Positions 43,091 to 55,168 of a DNA stretch of 64,000 bases are shown here, piece by piece. Source of the stretch: Physcia stellaris (lineage: Eukaryota > Ascomycota > Lecanoromycetes > Caliciales > Physciaceae); assembly GCA_018902385.1 (NCBI GenBank), contig JABSSW010000020.1, forward strand, positions 441,546 to 505,545. Direction: 5' to 3'. The notes beneath the pieces were generated by a model, which saw nothing but the letters and a program-made list of their open reading frames with translations, ran no database searches and had not been told where the DNA came from. How positions within the stretch are numbered: the stretch's first letter is position 1; every line of letters starts with the position of its first letter. The translations under genes were made by a program, and so were the position numbers.

Positions 43091-45025
43091 ATGGCCAACG
43101 ACACACGCCGGAAGAACCCGTTGAAATGGGAGGGTAATTACGTTAGTCAAACGCCCGTGTGGCCGACAGAGCCAGATATCGCAGTCATCAAAAACTTGGC
43201 AAAGCAGCATCTTTCTGCTGAGATCGCAGGTACAATTGAAGCATACAAGCTCGAGATTACCCACTTTGCATATGGAGCTTTCAACAAGCTATATCTTGTC
43301 TCCTACAGTGGGCACGAAGCCAAGTATCTCTTTCGTGTGACGTCACCCGTCATACCTTTCTTTAAGACAGAGAGCGAAGTTGCGACATTGGCATACCTGC
43401 GTACCAATACATCTATTCCGGTGCCCCGCGCTATCGCTTGGAACTCTAGCTCTGACAACGACCTTGGCTTTGAATGGATATTGATGAACAAGGTCGCTGG
43501 CGTCGAACTGAGATCGGTCTGGAGGCAGATCTCTTGGCAACGAAAGCTCGAACTTGTCGATGAAGTAGCTGGATTTGTTCATCAGCTACAAGCTCGACCA
43601 TTTGACGCTTTGGGGAGCCTGTACTTCAAGTCGGCACTTACAGCCCATCAAAGTGAGGACAATACCGCTACAGAAGCGCTGTTTGAAGAGCAACCCCAGG
43701 AGAGCGGATTAGAAGGTCCAGTCAAGTTCGTTGAGATCAAGGGGAATATGGCAGCAACATCAGCAACAACGGGCACTTTACAGTCGGGGATCGACACTAC
43801 CAACGGCGACGGAAACAACGCGCAGAGTATCCCCAAAGAGGCCGCAAAAAACAAAGATCAGGAACCAGCCCCACAGTCTCCAGAAAGTACAGTCGAAGAG
43901 CAATTTGTGGTTGGGCCTCTTTTCTCATGGGTATATTGGCTCGGAGCCCGTTTGTATCTCCCTGGTCATCGAGGGCCATACAAAAATTCCTATGAGTGGC
44001 TCAAAGCGTTGATCGAGATGCAGCGAACATGGGTGAAAGCAGGTAGGGTGGATGACGACTCAGATTACGGGTCGGACTTCGAAGAAGAAGCACCAGAGAT
44101 AAAGAAAGCATGCCAGCAGTATCTCGATATTCTACCATCTATTTGTCCCGAAAACGACAAGACACCCCCATCCCTGTATCACCATGACCTTAATTCAGCG
44201 AATATTCTTGTCGACCCTGAGACGTTCGCAATTACTGGCATTGTTGACTGGGAAACCATCAATATTCTACCGAGGTGGAGAGCAACTGATTACCCGAAAT
44301 TCCTGAAGTCCGAGGATCCAGCAAGTAATATCGAGCCTCCGATACCATCCTACGAGAATGGGCAGACTGTCGAGACAGACACACGAGACCAATGGGATAA
44401 CTGGATCTTGAGAGGGCGTTACGATGAGGCAATGAAGCGCTTGTCAGATGACTACGAAAGCACCATGTCTCCAGAACCCCGGAAGACTCAACGTGAATTT
44501 GAAGAAATGGTTGGTAATCTTTCGGACTACATCAATGCCGCACAATATTGGCTAGAGAAAAACAAAGCGGGGATCGAACACAATAAGAAAATGCAAGAAG
44601 AAAATGCAGCCGACGGCGACAAGAATGAGATTGGCCGCGATCTGGAACAAGCCACCCCCTCCAACGAAGCAAGCCTGGTCGGTGAGGTACCTCGACCTAA
44701 AAGCGAACTTGCTCCAGAGGAAGACACGAAAGCTCACATTCCCACCTTACCGGGAGTCCTACCGATCAGCGCAATTACTGTTCCGGAAGACGTCGCGAGC
44801 ACCCACCTCGAGGCATTGAAACTTGAAGAACCAGCTCTCTCAAACATTCCCAAGGCAGGACTAGCGGAGTCAGTTTGTGCGAAAGGTGGTAATAGCAATC
44901 CACAGAAAGGAGAGATGACCCAAGAGCCAGTCATCGAGAAGAAGAGCGAGGACATCGAAGCGAAAGCGCCTGCAGTGCCAACAGTCCCAGAATTCGATCT
45001 ACGTTCATGTGCGCCCGCCGGCTGA
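43091..45025 (+). CDS. APH-family kinase-like protein B
   Basis: Single exon, 644 residues; paralogue of the protein at 39248 with the same order of motifs: PVWPTEPDIAVIKNLAKQHL, FAYGAFNKLYLV, PFFKTESEVATLAYLR, FEWILMNKVAGVEL, YLPGHRGPYK, SDYGSDFEEE, SLYHHDLNSANILVDP (Brenner motif, about 361-376) and GIVDWE near 383. The insert between lobes is longer than in A and rich in Gln, Glu and Thr. The C-terminal ~150 residues form an extra low-complexity tail rich in Glu, Lys, Pro and Ser that A lacks beyond ~90 residues. Catalytic residues appear intact. The substrate is unknown. Confidence 0.85.
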   Translation: MANDTRRKNPLKWEGNYVSQTPVWPTEPDIAVIKNLAKQHLSAEIAGTIEAYKLEITHFAYGAFNKLYLVSYSGHEAKYLFRVTSPVIPFFKTESEVATLAYLRTNTSIPVPRAIAWNSSSDNDLGFEWILMNKVAGVELRSVWRQISWQRKLELVDEVAGFVHQLQARPFDALGSLYFKSALTAHQSEDNTATEALFEEQPQESGLEGPVKFVEIKGNMAATSATTGTLQSGIDTTNGDGNNAQSIPKEAAKNKDQEPAPQSPESTVEEQFVVGPLFSWVYWLGARLYLPGHRGPYKNSYEWLKALIEMQRTWVKAGRVDDDSDYGSDFEEEAPEIKKACQQYLDILPSICPENDKTPPSLYHHDLNSANILVDPETFAITGIVDWETINILPRWRATDYPKFLKSEDPASNIEPPIPSYENGQTVETDTRDQWDNWILRGRYDEAMKRLSDDYESTMSPEPRKTQREFEEMVGNLSDYINAAQYWLEKNKAGIEHNKKMQEENAADGDKNEIGRDLEQATPSNEASLVGEVPRPKSELAPEEDTKAHIPTLPGVLPISAITVPEDVASTHLEALKLEEPALSNIPKAGLAESVCAKGGNSNPQKGEMTQEPVIEKKSEDIEAKAPAVPTVPEFDLRSCAPAG

Positions 45026-47359
45026 TTGCGTAGAGCGTCCTAGAGGATTCTGCACGGTTTCCTGAGGAGGGAGGCTATCGAATGAGCCTCGTTGACTTGT
45101 ACTATAGATGGAGGAGTTGGTAGGATTAATTTGATCTTGCAGCATATTGTACGGTAATACGATTCCCGGGCATTGCTTTGGGCTACGTATCGTGATTGTC
45201 CTAAGTAAGTTTGGTGAGACTGGTGGTCTATTTATTGATAATCATACCTGAAGAATTACAGGTATGAGAGAGTGAGTGTCTTTCCATGAATTTCAACACG
45301 CTCCGTGTGCAAGGTGCTTGTCCTTGTCAGTGTTCTTGCACCTTCCAACATAATTTGTAGACATATCCTGTACTCTATGTCGCGCATAGTTCTTCAGCAT
45401 TCGAAATCCTAGCCATAGGTCTATATGATAACATACTGGTAAAAAAGGAGTAATGCCACTCAACTTTTGTAGTGGCAGTCAACCATTCTTTGCAAACCCA
45501 GCCTCCGAAAGTGTTTTGTCTTAGCCATTTCAGGATCTAGCACCCCCACTTTCCCTTCATGATCTTGTACCAATCGACACCTGTTCATTTACTCGTTCCA
45601 CGCGTCGGTTGAGATGGCCGAATTCGTTAAATCGCCACAGCTGAGCTCCTTCATCCCCTTCCACCATCGAAGTATCGCCATATTCGTTTCTCCCTTTCAG
45701 ACTCTTTCAATACCGAAGACATAGAGAAAGACCAACCACAACGCTTTCAAAGATATATGAATCCAGCGTAAAGTTACAAAATCACAGAATTTTTTCTTTC
45801 TCTCTTCAACCCTCATGACCAACAAGAGTGTATGTTCACGAGAATTGGGTAGAAGAAAACTGTTGTGTAAAACTGAATCGTCAAGCAATGACAACATGGA
45901 ATTTTATTTTTTCAATCAGCTCACCCCTAAAATTGGCGGGGTATCCGACCTGGTATTGATTTTGATTATTTCAGCACTCGAAACCGACCCCGTGTCCGGT
46001 TCGCCATTCAGGAAACAACAAAGGAGCCGATCATACCCCTTATGAGGTCGTGGCCGTTTATATTGACTAAGTGACCCTTGAAGTTGTGTTTCGCTATCCG
46101 GATAGACTACTTTAGGAGTCAAGTACATCGCATACAACGTCAATAGAATTCGGGGAGCGAGCACACCCTGTAATGGACTGCTGCTGTCGATGTGCTTGAC
46201 CGACAGCAACACCGAGGTGCACAAAACCTTCCCCCTTCCCCGCAAATCTCGCTGTTTGTTAGCGATAACCCTGATACCTAGAACCCTGATCACTCTTGCC
46301 AAGCCGCACTATAATGCACGGCTAGACGCTAGAAAAGCGCTAAAATGAGTTTAAATCTTCTGATTCGAATCTGCCTTCGAGCTCGTTAATTTCAATTGAT
46401 TATAACACGTTCAAGGAATGTTCAAAAATTATATAATCACAACAACAAATCAACAATAATGTAAATTATATAACTTATCTTTTCTCGTATCAAATTTAAG
46501 TTGTTTGAAAACAGTTGAGATTCTTGATGATTTGCGGGGAAAGGGAAAAGTTGATTATTCGATGCCAAGGACTCTATACTTTAGATTTGTGCATGTGGGT
46601 GAAAGCTAAGATAGAAGCGGTTAGAGTTGAGGGGCTCGTCTTCCCATATAGGTTAACTTCATCACATCGCGACTCTTTGATCATTTTGATGATTCCTCTC
46701 TGGTACGCTTACATGATATCGTTGCCAATCTAATGCGCAGTTATTGAGACCTCAGCTAAAGCTTGTGAATGTGGCGTCCTCTTTGACTTCGTTACTGACG
46801 GCGGTCTATTCGTCGTCAAATCCTCATTTGTCACCCGCTGCCACGGTCTACTGTCCAGGGGAGATCATGCGAGTCGCGGTGGAAGGTCCAGCTCATACCC
46901 ACCCCGGTGGCGCAAGTCTGGACTTGCGATGCTTGGATTGCGTGATGATCTCGCCCTTCGTTGAACCTCCGGCGACTTCTGGAGCTGGGAAAAGCATCCC
47001 ACTTACTCCTCGGGGCCATGACTCTGGACTAAGGTAGACTACGACAATCGTGGTGCTTTCAGTGCGAATCCCTACGAGAGACCAAACCCGCGAGCCTTCT
47101 TTTGCGATCTCATTGGCCAAAAAGTCAAGCATCTCCCAGGCTCTGCAGGGCAGTAGTATTCCTGGGAAATCGTATTGTGCGCCGGCAGCCCCCATCATGG
47201 ACATCGTCCTAGTGGAAAGCATCCATAGGCGTGCGTGTGGGGAAACGCATCAGCGGGGCACCCAAGTCTATAAAGTCTGGCTGTCTGTCTATGCTGTACT
47301 GGACTCTTGCAATATCCATCTCCCAGCAGAAGTTCTTTGGAAGTTCTTCGGAAGCAGAG
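45026..47359. other. Long gene-free stretch
   Basis: About 2.3 kb. The part around 46330-46520 is very AT-rich. ORFs on either strand between 46744 and 47222 have no recognisable domains. It presumably includes the tyrosinase promoter at the right end. Confidence 0.4.
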
Positions 47360-49935
47360 ATGGCAGACGATAGATACGTCCTCAAACCGCTGACCAACGA
47401 TGATGGGAAGAGGGGCTACCGCCTAGAGATTGACGAGTTCCTGGGCGACAATGAGATGACAAACTTGTTTCTCATCGCTCTGGCGGAAATCCAGACGAAC
47501 AGTCTCAGGCAGTATCAAGGAAAACCTGATTGGTTGACCTATTACAGCTTGGCCGGTCTGTTTTCTTGCGTCTTTGTACCCATTGAGAAGTCTACTAACT
47601 CAAGTAGGTGTCCATGGTTCTCCTAGGGAGGACTGGAACGGTTACGAGAATGTAGGAAGTAAATACGGATACTGCCATCATTCGATGAACACGTTCCCAA
47701 CCTGGCATCGTCCCTATATGTTTCTCTTTGAGGTGATCTTCTACATCCAGTAGTTATCCAATTCCAAGGTGCTAACAAACACCATAGTCGGTAGTTCATG
47801 CAGAGATGGTCAAGCAAGCTGAGCTATATCCAGACGAGAATGACAAGAAGATATACCGAGACGCTGCCGCTCGTTTCAGGCTCCCCTATTGGGATCTCAT
47901 CATGCCTCGCAAAGAGATGACTGGCTCGGATCCAGCCACCATCTGGGGCACGCCAGAGATCTTCAAGAGTAAGGATGTGTATGTCAAGCATCCTACTAAT
48001 CCGAAGAAGGATGAGAAGGGCTTCTCGAAGATCTCCAACCCCTTCGCTGTATTCACTTTTCCGAATGCTCAGGAATGGGGCAAGGCCAAAGGGAGGGAGA
48101 AGCTGAATTTTCCAAAAGGGTCTGGGTCAATATCCTCTTAGGGTTCGTAGTACCACAATTGATAGATCATGCAGGTACAATTCAGTCCATACCGCTCGAA
48201 CCCCTAGCTCTCGAAGTGATGGCAACACCGATGAAGGCAATCTGAATTACGCCATTCAAAGTCAGGCAGCAAACTATGCCACTAAGCTATGGCAAATGCT
48301 TAGCCCGGATGCAAAGAAGCAATCTCTCGATAGCGATAAGGTCGAAATCTTGATCAACGAGGAACGATCCTGGGAGTCTTTCGCCAATGATGAGATCGAG
48401 AGTGAAGCGATCCGTGGTCATGACTTTGCGACTGTCTCTTTGGAGTCCTGGCACGATGGCCTTCATGTTTTGGTAGGGACAGGTCAAGACCAGTACAGAG
48501 GTCAAATGGGCAATCCTGCCTTTGCAGCAGTACGTTCGCTACTCAAAACTTGCGGGGAAGTACCTGACATTTTCGCAGTATGATCCTATCTTCTGGATGC
48601 ATCATAAGTATATCAACCCATGAATGACAGCGTCTAGCGACGCTACTGACTTCTCCCAGTAATATCGAGCGAATTTTTGCCCTATTTCAAGCACTCTACC
48701 CCAAAAGTATACCAACTCTCAGGATAGTGAGCAATTTCTCTACCCATTTATGACAGGCAAAGGGAGGGAATGTTATACCTCCAAGGATGACCTCGTTAAG
48801 AACTACTGGGGTTCCGGATTTGCGACACCTGGCAACAAAAATACCCCCGATCCTGTCGCACTCAAGGACAAGGTCAAAGCATATCTGACGGAGACGTATT
48901 ACTGGTGAGTAGAGATCAACACGTGGCTATCTGTCCTTACTGACGCGTCGAAGGGCAACAAACAAGAAAATTGTGTACGTACAAGCAGCCCCGCTGTTGT
49001 CCTTAGCCAATGTCATCTGACTATTGCTAGACCTGGCTCACTTCCAGGTTGGCCAAAGAAACTGTCTAGCTCGTGGGCGTTGAAGGGCAAAGATGCCACG
49101 GGAGTTGCAGCCCCGGCGCTTCATATTAGCGCTATCACGTTGAAGGCCGGCGTTCCAGAGCTCGTAGCTCGCACAATCCCTCTGAAAATCGATGCTCCCG
49201 CGGTTCAAGACAAGGTAGTCGAGGAGTCCAACATTGTCAAATTGGCAAATACTGTGGACTCGAAGCTTCCTGACGTTGTCTTCAATCCGCCTTTGTCAGC
49301 CCCACAACCGTCCATCCAGCAGACTTGGAACGCACATGTAAAAGTTCGAAAGTGAGCATAGGAGAAAACTCCTGATTAACCACTACATACACGTACGCTA
49401 ATGCTTAAGTCCATAGATTTGCTTTCGATGGCTCATTCACCATCCATTTTTCATTGGCCACGTCAAGAACGACCAACCAGAGCGCTACATGACCAAGAAG
49501 AATGAAGTGGGCTTCACCAGCGTCTTTGCCAGTACCCTCAACTCAAATTGCGAGAGCTGCGCAGTGAAACAGGAGGAAGATATCCTGATCGAGGACGTCG
49601 TGCCCCTCACCACCACTCTGTACGACTACCTCGACGCTACAGACGGTAGCGAGACCCTCATACGCGACGGTAACGTCAAGACGATCCGGGACCTGGGACC
49701 TGAGCAGGTGGTTCCATTCTTGAAAGAGCATTTACAGTGGCGCATTGTTGATCTAGGATCCACGCTGCTGGTAGGGCAGGAGCAGCAGGCGAAGCTCGAG
49801 GTTACGGTCGCGAGTCGTCAGTTCTCGCCTCCGGCGGAGAGTAGTCTTATGGGTGTGTATGGGCCGAGGACGGCGTACCCAGAAATTACGTTCAACAAGC
49901 CAGGGGGGCTGGGTTTCGTATATCAGGATGCTTAA
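47360..49935 (+). CDS. Fungal tyrosinase with apparent frameshift near its 3' end
   Basis: Start MADDRYVLKPL at 47360. Exons 47360-47555, 47608-47732, 47788 to about 48121 and further exons lead to the stop at 49935. Copper-site motifs are all present: HGSPREDWNG, CHHSMNTFPTWHRPYMFLFE for CuA, and WHDGLHVLVG and YDPIFWMHHNNIERIFALFQ for CuB. The C-terminal region (KFAFDGSFTIHF, then FIGHVKNDQPERYMTKK) resembles the latent-enzyme domain that covers the active site. Between HF and FIGH the frame breaks: the T-run at 49447-49451 has five T where six would keep frame. It is either a 1-bp deletion or a sequence error. No signal peptide is present, as in many intracellular fungal tyrosinases. It converts monophenols to o-quinones and feeds melanin-type polymers. 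About 43 kb separate it from the UstYa gene, so a joint pathway is unlikely. Confidence 0.88.
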
Positions 49936-50948
49936 GAGGTAGTTGGCGGGCTGGCTCGACGTGCTCATGAAGTTGGATTATGTATAGGAGATGACCAGAC
50001 TGAATTCAGGACTCTGAGTCCTGGCTTTTACCGGCCTCGTAGATGGTAGGATGAGCGCAACGTTAATAAGTCTAGGTCATACCCAACATACTACTACGCC
50101 TAGTGGCTATATCTACCGACCTAGGGACAAAGGCTTAGTGGCATTTTAGCAAGACGTATACAAGTGATTTAATTTTCGATGCACATATTTTTGGCCTGCA
50201 CGTTTGCGGTTCGTGGACCATTCAGCATCGAGAAAGCTCTCGTCACTTTCTGTCGACGCTTATCGGGGTCCAAGCACGCCATGATTCAGCGCCGACGTGG
50301 AGCAAGGAAGTTAATGTATGATGACCATTCGAATAACGCAATGCCTCAGCACGTGATTTCACTAGCTTCGCATTTTGCATCCCAATTGAGTTTAGCTGCT
50401 TTTGAGGCTTGGCGATACCCATTATCTTCCACCTCATATATTCCACCCTCCTGTCAGCTTTCCCTGTGTCAACGTCCAGCAATTCCCCACCTCGGCTCCC
50501 CGTCCCAAAACCCCTCAGCTCTCTTGCTCAGGGGAGATCTCAAGACACGTCAGCCGAGACTGTGTCGGTGAGCTTAGTGCGTATGGAAAGATAATCAAAG
50601 CGCCAAAGTCCCGTGAACATGGTCTCTCAGCTGAAAGTCTGGGACTTTGGCCTCCTACCGGATGGCCATCTTGGCTATATATGGGTTCGAAAGCCCCTAA
50701 TGCTTCGTGGTGCTTTGCCCTAGCAGCTTCTCTAGAGGAGACCCGGTGTGCTTTTCTACCTCCTCGGGCCATACAACAGTAATGCACACGTACAACTTTC
50801 ATCGCACGATGCAAAGATCGTATACTTGAACACGAACCCTATATCAGTCAAGCCACAAAAGCGTTGCTCCCTGCTTTGACGATTCGAAGCTTCCCGCGAC
50901 AGCTTTGACCGTTCCGGAAATTTTGTGGACAAGTACATACACTGTGAC
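49936..50948. other. No gene; promoter of the Zn2Cys6 gene
   Basis: About 1 kb between tyrosinase and the regulator. Overlapping short ORFs on both strands lack features. Confidence 0.4.
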
Positions 50949-52634
50949 ATGGTCGGGGTCGCCGGGAGGTCCAAAGCGTGCAATGCTTGTCGAGCTCGAA
51001 GGATTGGTGTAAGCTATGCTACACTTCACCTACCTAATGTCAACTACTGACAGACCCCACAGTGTGACTTAGGTCGACCTGGCTGTGGCCAGTGTCTCAA
51101 GCGTGGGCTTCAATGCCCGGGGTATCATCGTGAAACCATATTCATGTACCAGAATGCGACTCACGGTGCGGTCACAAATCGGTCACACTCTGCACACTCG
51201 TCGCCTGCCAAGTCCGCCAATCGATCCAAATGCGGCCGAGAAGGGCAGGTACAGGGGAAGGGAAGGGGAAGTCTGGTTCCTGCGAGAAATAACACCTACA
51301 AGGAGCCACGGTTACAAGCTCAAGTTCACGGCCAATACGCGTTCCGAGACCTCTTCATCGCCGACTTCTTGTCGATATACCTACCCAAGGCAAATGGTCC
51401 GGCAACTACACCGATTTCGTGGCTCCAGATCGCTGTCAACGTTCCTACAGCGGGCGCGGCCTTGAATTGTGCAATGTCCGCCTTGTCACTCGCTGTGGTG
51501 GGAAGAGTCAGGGGAAATCCAGCTTTGTCGATTGAAGGTGCCCGCAAATACGGAATGGCATTGTGGGAACTACAGAAAGCGTTATGGGATGATGACCTGA
51601 AGCTACAAGACCAAACTCTGGCTGCCTGTATGACTCTGGCCCTCTATGAAGTTTACGAATGCCCGGCCTCCAGTCTTAGGGGTTGGATAACTCATGCCCG
51701 AGGCATGTCACGACTCGTAGAGGCTCGGGGGCCCAAGATGCACCGATCCCCTCTAGCACACGAGATGTATAAAGAATATCGCTATGTGACCATGATGGAG
51801 AACCTAGCTACTCGCAACACTGCATTTGTACACCAACCACGATGGTCTACAGAACCGTGGGAGGGCATTACCAAGAGTGCTGACCAAAAGCTATACGATC
51901 TGGGCTCCGAGCTTTCGAGGATACTAGACGGCGCAGATGCATCAAAGCTGATTCAAGATCCCCAACAACTTCTCGATCACAAGATATCCTTGATCTCCCA
52001 GTGTCATGACCTTGATCAAAGGTTTGGAGTATGGTACGAGGAGTTGGAAGGAGAAATGCCATCACCTCGATACTGGCCACGTTTCTCCAAAATTACGAAT
52101 CCCGTCGACAGAGCTGGCCATGGCAGAGTATTCCCTATCTCTCTTGAATACCCTAATTTGCAGACTGCCAAGACCATGCTGGATTATTGGGTGCTGTTGA
52201 TTATACTCTATAGCACTATCCTCATCACCTATAGAACACTTGCTGGCGTTAGCGGAACCGATGAAGGAGAATATAAGCCTGAGCACCCAGCTGATACTCA
52301 ACGCGCAAAGGTCGAGGTTTGTCCAGACCGAAGTCGACTTCCAGCACTAGCCGACAAGTACAAACCCCTTAATCTCTTCAACATCGCAAATAACATCGCA
52401 CAGTCTATGGAGTACATGCTTTCTGAGAACACGGGAGTCCTTGGATCAAGCTGGGCGTTGTTCGCCCTCAAAGCGGCCATTCAATGTTATCAATATCGAC
52501 CTGGTAAGGAATTACAATGGCTTCATGAGACTTTGGAATCACTATCTTTGGAAGAGGGTCCACGTCTCGGCCATGTATATGCATTGGCTCAATGGAGTGA
52601 GACTAGCAAAGCTAGACATGAATCGAAGAAATAA
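50949..52634 (+). CDS. Zn2Cys6 transcription factor
   Basis: Two exons: 50949-51008 and 51063-52634, with donor GTAAGC and acceptor CCCACAG; 543 residues. The intron splits the zinc cluster KACNACRARRIG / CDLGRPGCGQCLKRGLQCPGY, which shows all six Cys only after splicing, a strong support for the model. The rest matches the fungal-specific regulator type with DUF3468-like middle (YAFRDLFIADFLSIYLP, LSLAVVGRVRGN, ALWELQKAL, TLAACMTLALYEVYE, GWITHARGMSRLVEARGP). The target genes are unknown. It lies next to the tyrosinase gene on the same strand, so regulation of it is possible but unsupported. Confidence 0.88.
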
Positions 52635-52969
52635 GAGTTCGGGGGATGTACTCGTACATCATTAAATCGAGATTGACTTGGATCGGCACCGGGGGTTTGA
52701 ATCAGGTGGCAACTAAGACAACATTTGATTACGCTTCTCAAGGTGAAGTCATATTCACTCTCAGGCCTTGCAAGCTTCTGCTTGGTGACACTATGAACAT
52801 TCGATGGCATCGTATTTCTAGGCTGGCACTGTCGTTCCTGCGAGCAAACATACGATGTGTATCTCGATCCAGACTGCTTCAGAGTGCAAGTCCCGGAAGA
52901 TCTAGCTGGGGGAATCGGATTTACCCAGATCCTGCGTGCTGATGCCACGACTTAGTCTGTGAACTCTTA
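52635..52969. other. Short intergenic stretch between convergent genes
   Basis: 335 bp between the stop codons of the Zn2Cys6 gene and the SesB-type gene. No feature seen. Confidence 0.4.
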
Positions 52970-54193
52970 CTAGAAGAAAGGGTATCTTCTTACCCAAGTG
53001 CCAAAATTCATTGGACCGTCACCTGTATTCACCTGTCCAGCGTTCATTCCCTGATTGTTAGGACCTGAGATTGTGGTGGAGATGGTGCCGGACGGAGCCT
53101 AAAGCTGATTGTTAACCCATCTTAAAGCGACGCTGACTCGCCCTAGATGACGACAATATCCTCTGGACTGAATCTATTGCGGTACTTACTTCCGAAGGCT
53201 TGACGGCTTCCGAGGCGTCCCTCAGATCTTTGACCCATCTCTGGAGTACACCCAGCACTGCCTGGTACTTGTCATCCTCTTTACCTGAGAACTTGCACAT
53301 GTTCTGGTGGTTGGCGTGGAGGGAGAGGTTCTTGTAGCTCTTGATCTGCGCTGAACCATCCTTCACAACCTCCTTGGCGTTAGCGATGTCATGCTGGTGG
53401 AAGGGAGTCTGCTCACTTTACCTACAACGTCCGTTTCCAATTCTTCAGTGAAACAAACTATCTCAACGCGACCATCTCGCTTGCGAAGCCATTTGGGGAA
53501 CTCTTCACTAATGGTAGCTAATTGATGGCTACTCTCTTCGAGATCTTTAAACAGGGCCTTGTTCGTGTCGTGGAACAGGCTGGCGAATCGCCTTCCAATC
53601 TCCGCCCAGCCCACGAGGTCTGACCCCTGGAACGGCGTGCTTAGGAAGGCAACACGTCTCACGGACTCCTCGATGGTTCGGTCGGGCTCTTCGATTGAAC
53701 TAAGGGCTTTGAGTATGGCCTGCCTGTTTTTAGTTATGTTATCGTCAGACGTCCTAGTATTTCTCACCTGTGCGCAGATCAAACCACCAAGACTGTGTGC
53801 TACAAATATAATTGGTCGCATGGACTATTTCCAAGTAGTCAATCAGCGCTCAATAATTGAGAAAATCGGAATATTATTCCTTACTGCCGACTCGGACTTA
53901 GACCTATCACCTACTAAGGCCCCTATCAAGTTGGCCGCATGCATCTCCACTGAGTTATGAGACACTTTGGCCTTGGTCCAGAAACCGACGATTTTAGCAT
54001 CGTAGCCGTATGAGAGAATCCGGGCATTAGGAATATCGCTTGGCAACAGATCCCGAGGCCAACACTTGTCTTTCATAGTCCATGTCGATATATTCCCTCC
54101 GTTCACACCATGTACGAAACATATGTCAACCATAGCCTCATCCGGACGGTGCAATTGGGCCAGGCCAAGGCTGTCTGGTTCTGCCACTGCCAT
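52970..54193 (-). CDS. SesB-type alpha/beta hydrolase with C-terminal amyloid-like motif
   Basis: Five exons on the minus strand: 53885-54193, 53768-53824, 53417-53719, 53190-53369 and 52970-53098; every junction is phase 0. The product is 325 residues. Residues 1-283 are a SesB-like hydrolase: VDICFVHGVNGGNISTWT, PNARILSYGYDA, the nucleophile elbow FVAHSLGG (Ser ~114), AFLSTPFQGSDL and the His region LSLHANHQNMCKFSGKED. The separate last exon encodes 42 residues with TTISGPNNQGMNAGQVN and GPMNFGTW. This is rich in Gly/Asn/Gln and partly palindromic, and matches the N-terminus of the divergent NLR (TTVISGENNAGLNVGQIN). Such paired motifs are known from fungal amyloid signalling (HRAM, sigma and PP classes), where an activated NLR templates its effector; PP looks closest to me. 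SesB-domain proteins are thought to act as cell-death or incompatibility effectors. The hydrolase substrate is unknown. Confidence 0.9.
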
Positions 54194-55168
54194 TTTTCGT
54201 TACACTACCCAAAGTTAGGATGAATGGATCATGGCCTTTTATCTTGAATGCAAACGCATGCTGCAAACCGGAACAAACATCAGCGGACAGCATTGTCATA
54301 CGCCTGAATGTAGCTACCAGGAGCAGGTACCTGGCTGCTTGCAGCTTACACTCCACGATCCTCTCCATTGCCTTTACACTTTGCACGTATCCGCGTCTCG
54401 AATTGATTACGCATATCTAGCAGCACTCAGATGGCGAAACTGGTCCGCCACCCACAATAGCTGAGACCATATCAAGAGGTCACAATTCATGCTGGGAATC
54501 AGACATGGATATGTATCCATCCAACTTTGAATTGAGGCACAGTACCCCATACCATTGCAACTTAACTTATTTGAACGTCAGCCGCTATCCGTCACGTTGT
54601 TACCCGGTTTGTATGGGTGCGACCAACCGAGGGATGTACGACCATGCTCTTTCACAGACCAGCACTGCATTCCGAGCCAAGGTCGATGAGCAGATTAAAT
54701 CAAATGTATTACGTACTGCTAAAGAGAGTCTAACACGTTGCGGGAATGATAGCCATTCTTACAGGATCAGATCATGTTACTGCCCACTTCTTAAGACACA
54801 AACCGGCTTTCGTTGGCCTCCCGTTTTACCTGTAAAATAAGAGATTGCTTGGTATGGTAGTAAGCCTCCGCAGGCCCCCTTTGACAGAGAAAGGACGGGC
54901 GATGATGTTTGGCCGCGTCCATCCGACGGATCGTGGAGGAAGCAAACGATGTTTGAACAAGGCCCAGAGGAGTTGACTGCCATGCGTAATCTACCAGAAG
55001 GCTCCCTGCGTCGACAGCCATGCAATATATGGTCCGAATGAATATGAATCTATACGGTGATGGTCAATATCTGCACAACATATCCTTGAAGAGACTACAA
55101 CTGGTGTTCCTGTTGAGGCTTGATCAGTCCGTACATAGTACACGATAGTCATCAGGTTGCCAGTAGGT
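54194..55168. promoter_or_regulatory. Divergent region between SesB-type and NLR genes
   Basis: 975 bp separate the two start codons. Short ORFs inside have no features. Head-to-head arrangement suggests the pair is inherited and perhaps expressed together. Confidence 0.45.

Noticed and set aside
47360-49935. Tyrosinase as part of the UstYa/peptide RiPP locus (UstQ-like role)
   Set aside because: It is about 43 kb from the UstYa gene, with many unrelated genes and mobile elements between, and looks like an ordinary fungal tyrosinase.
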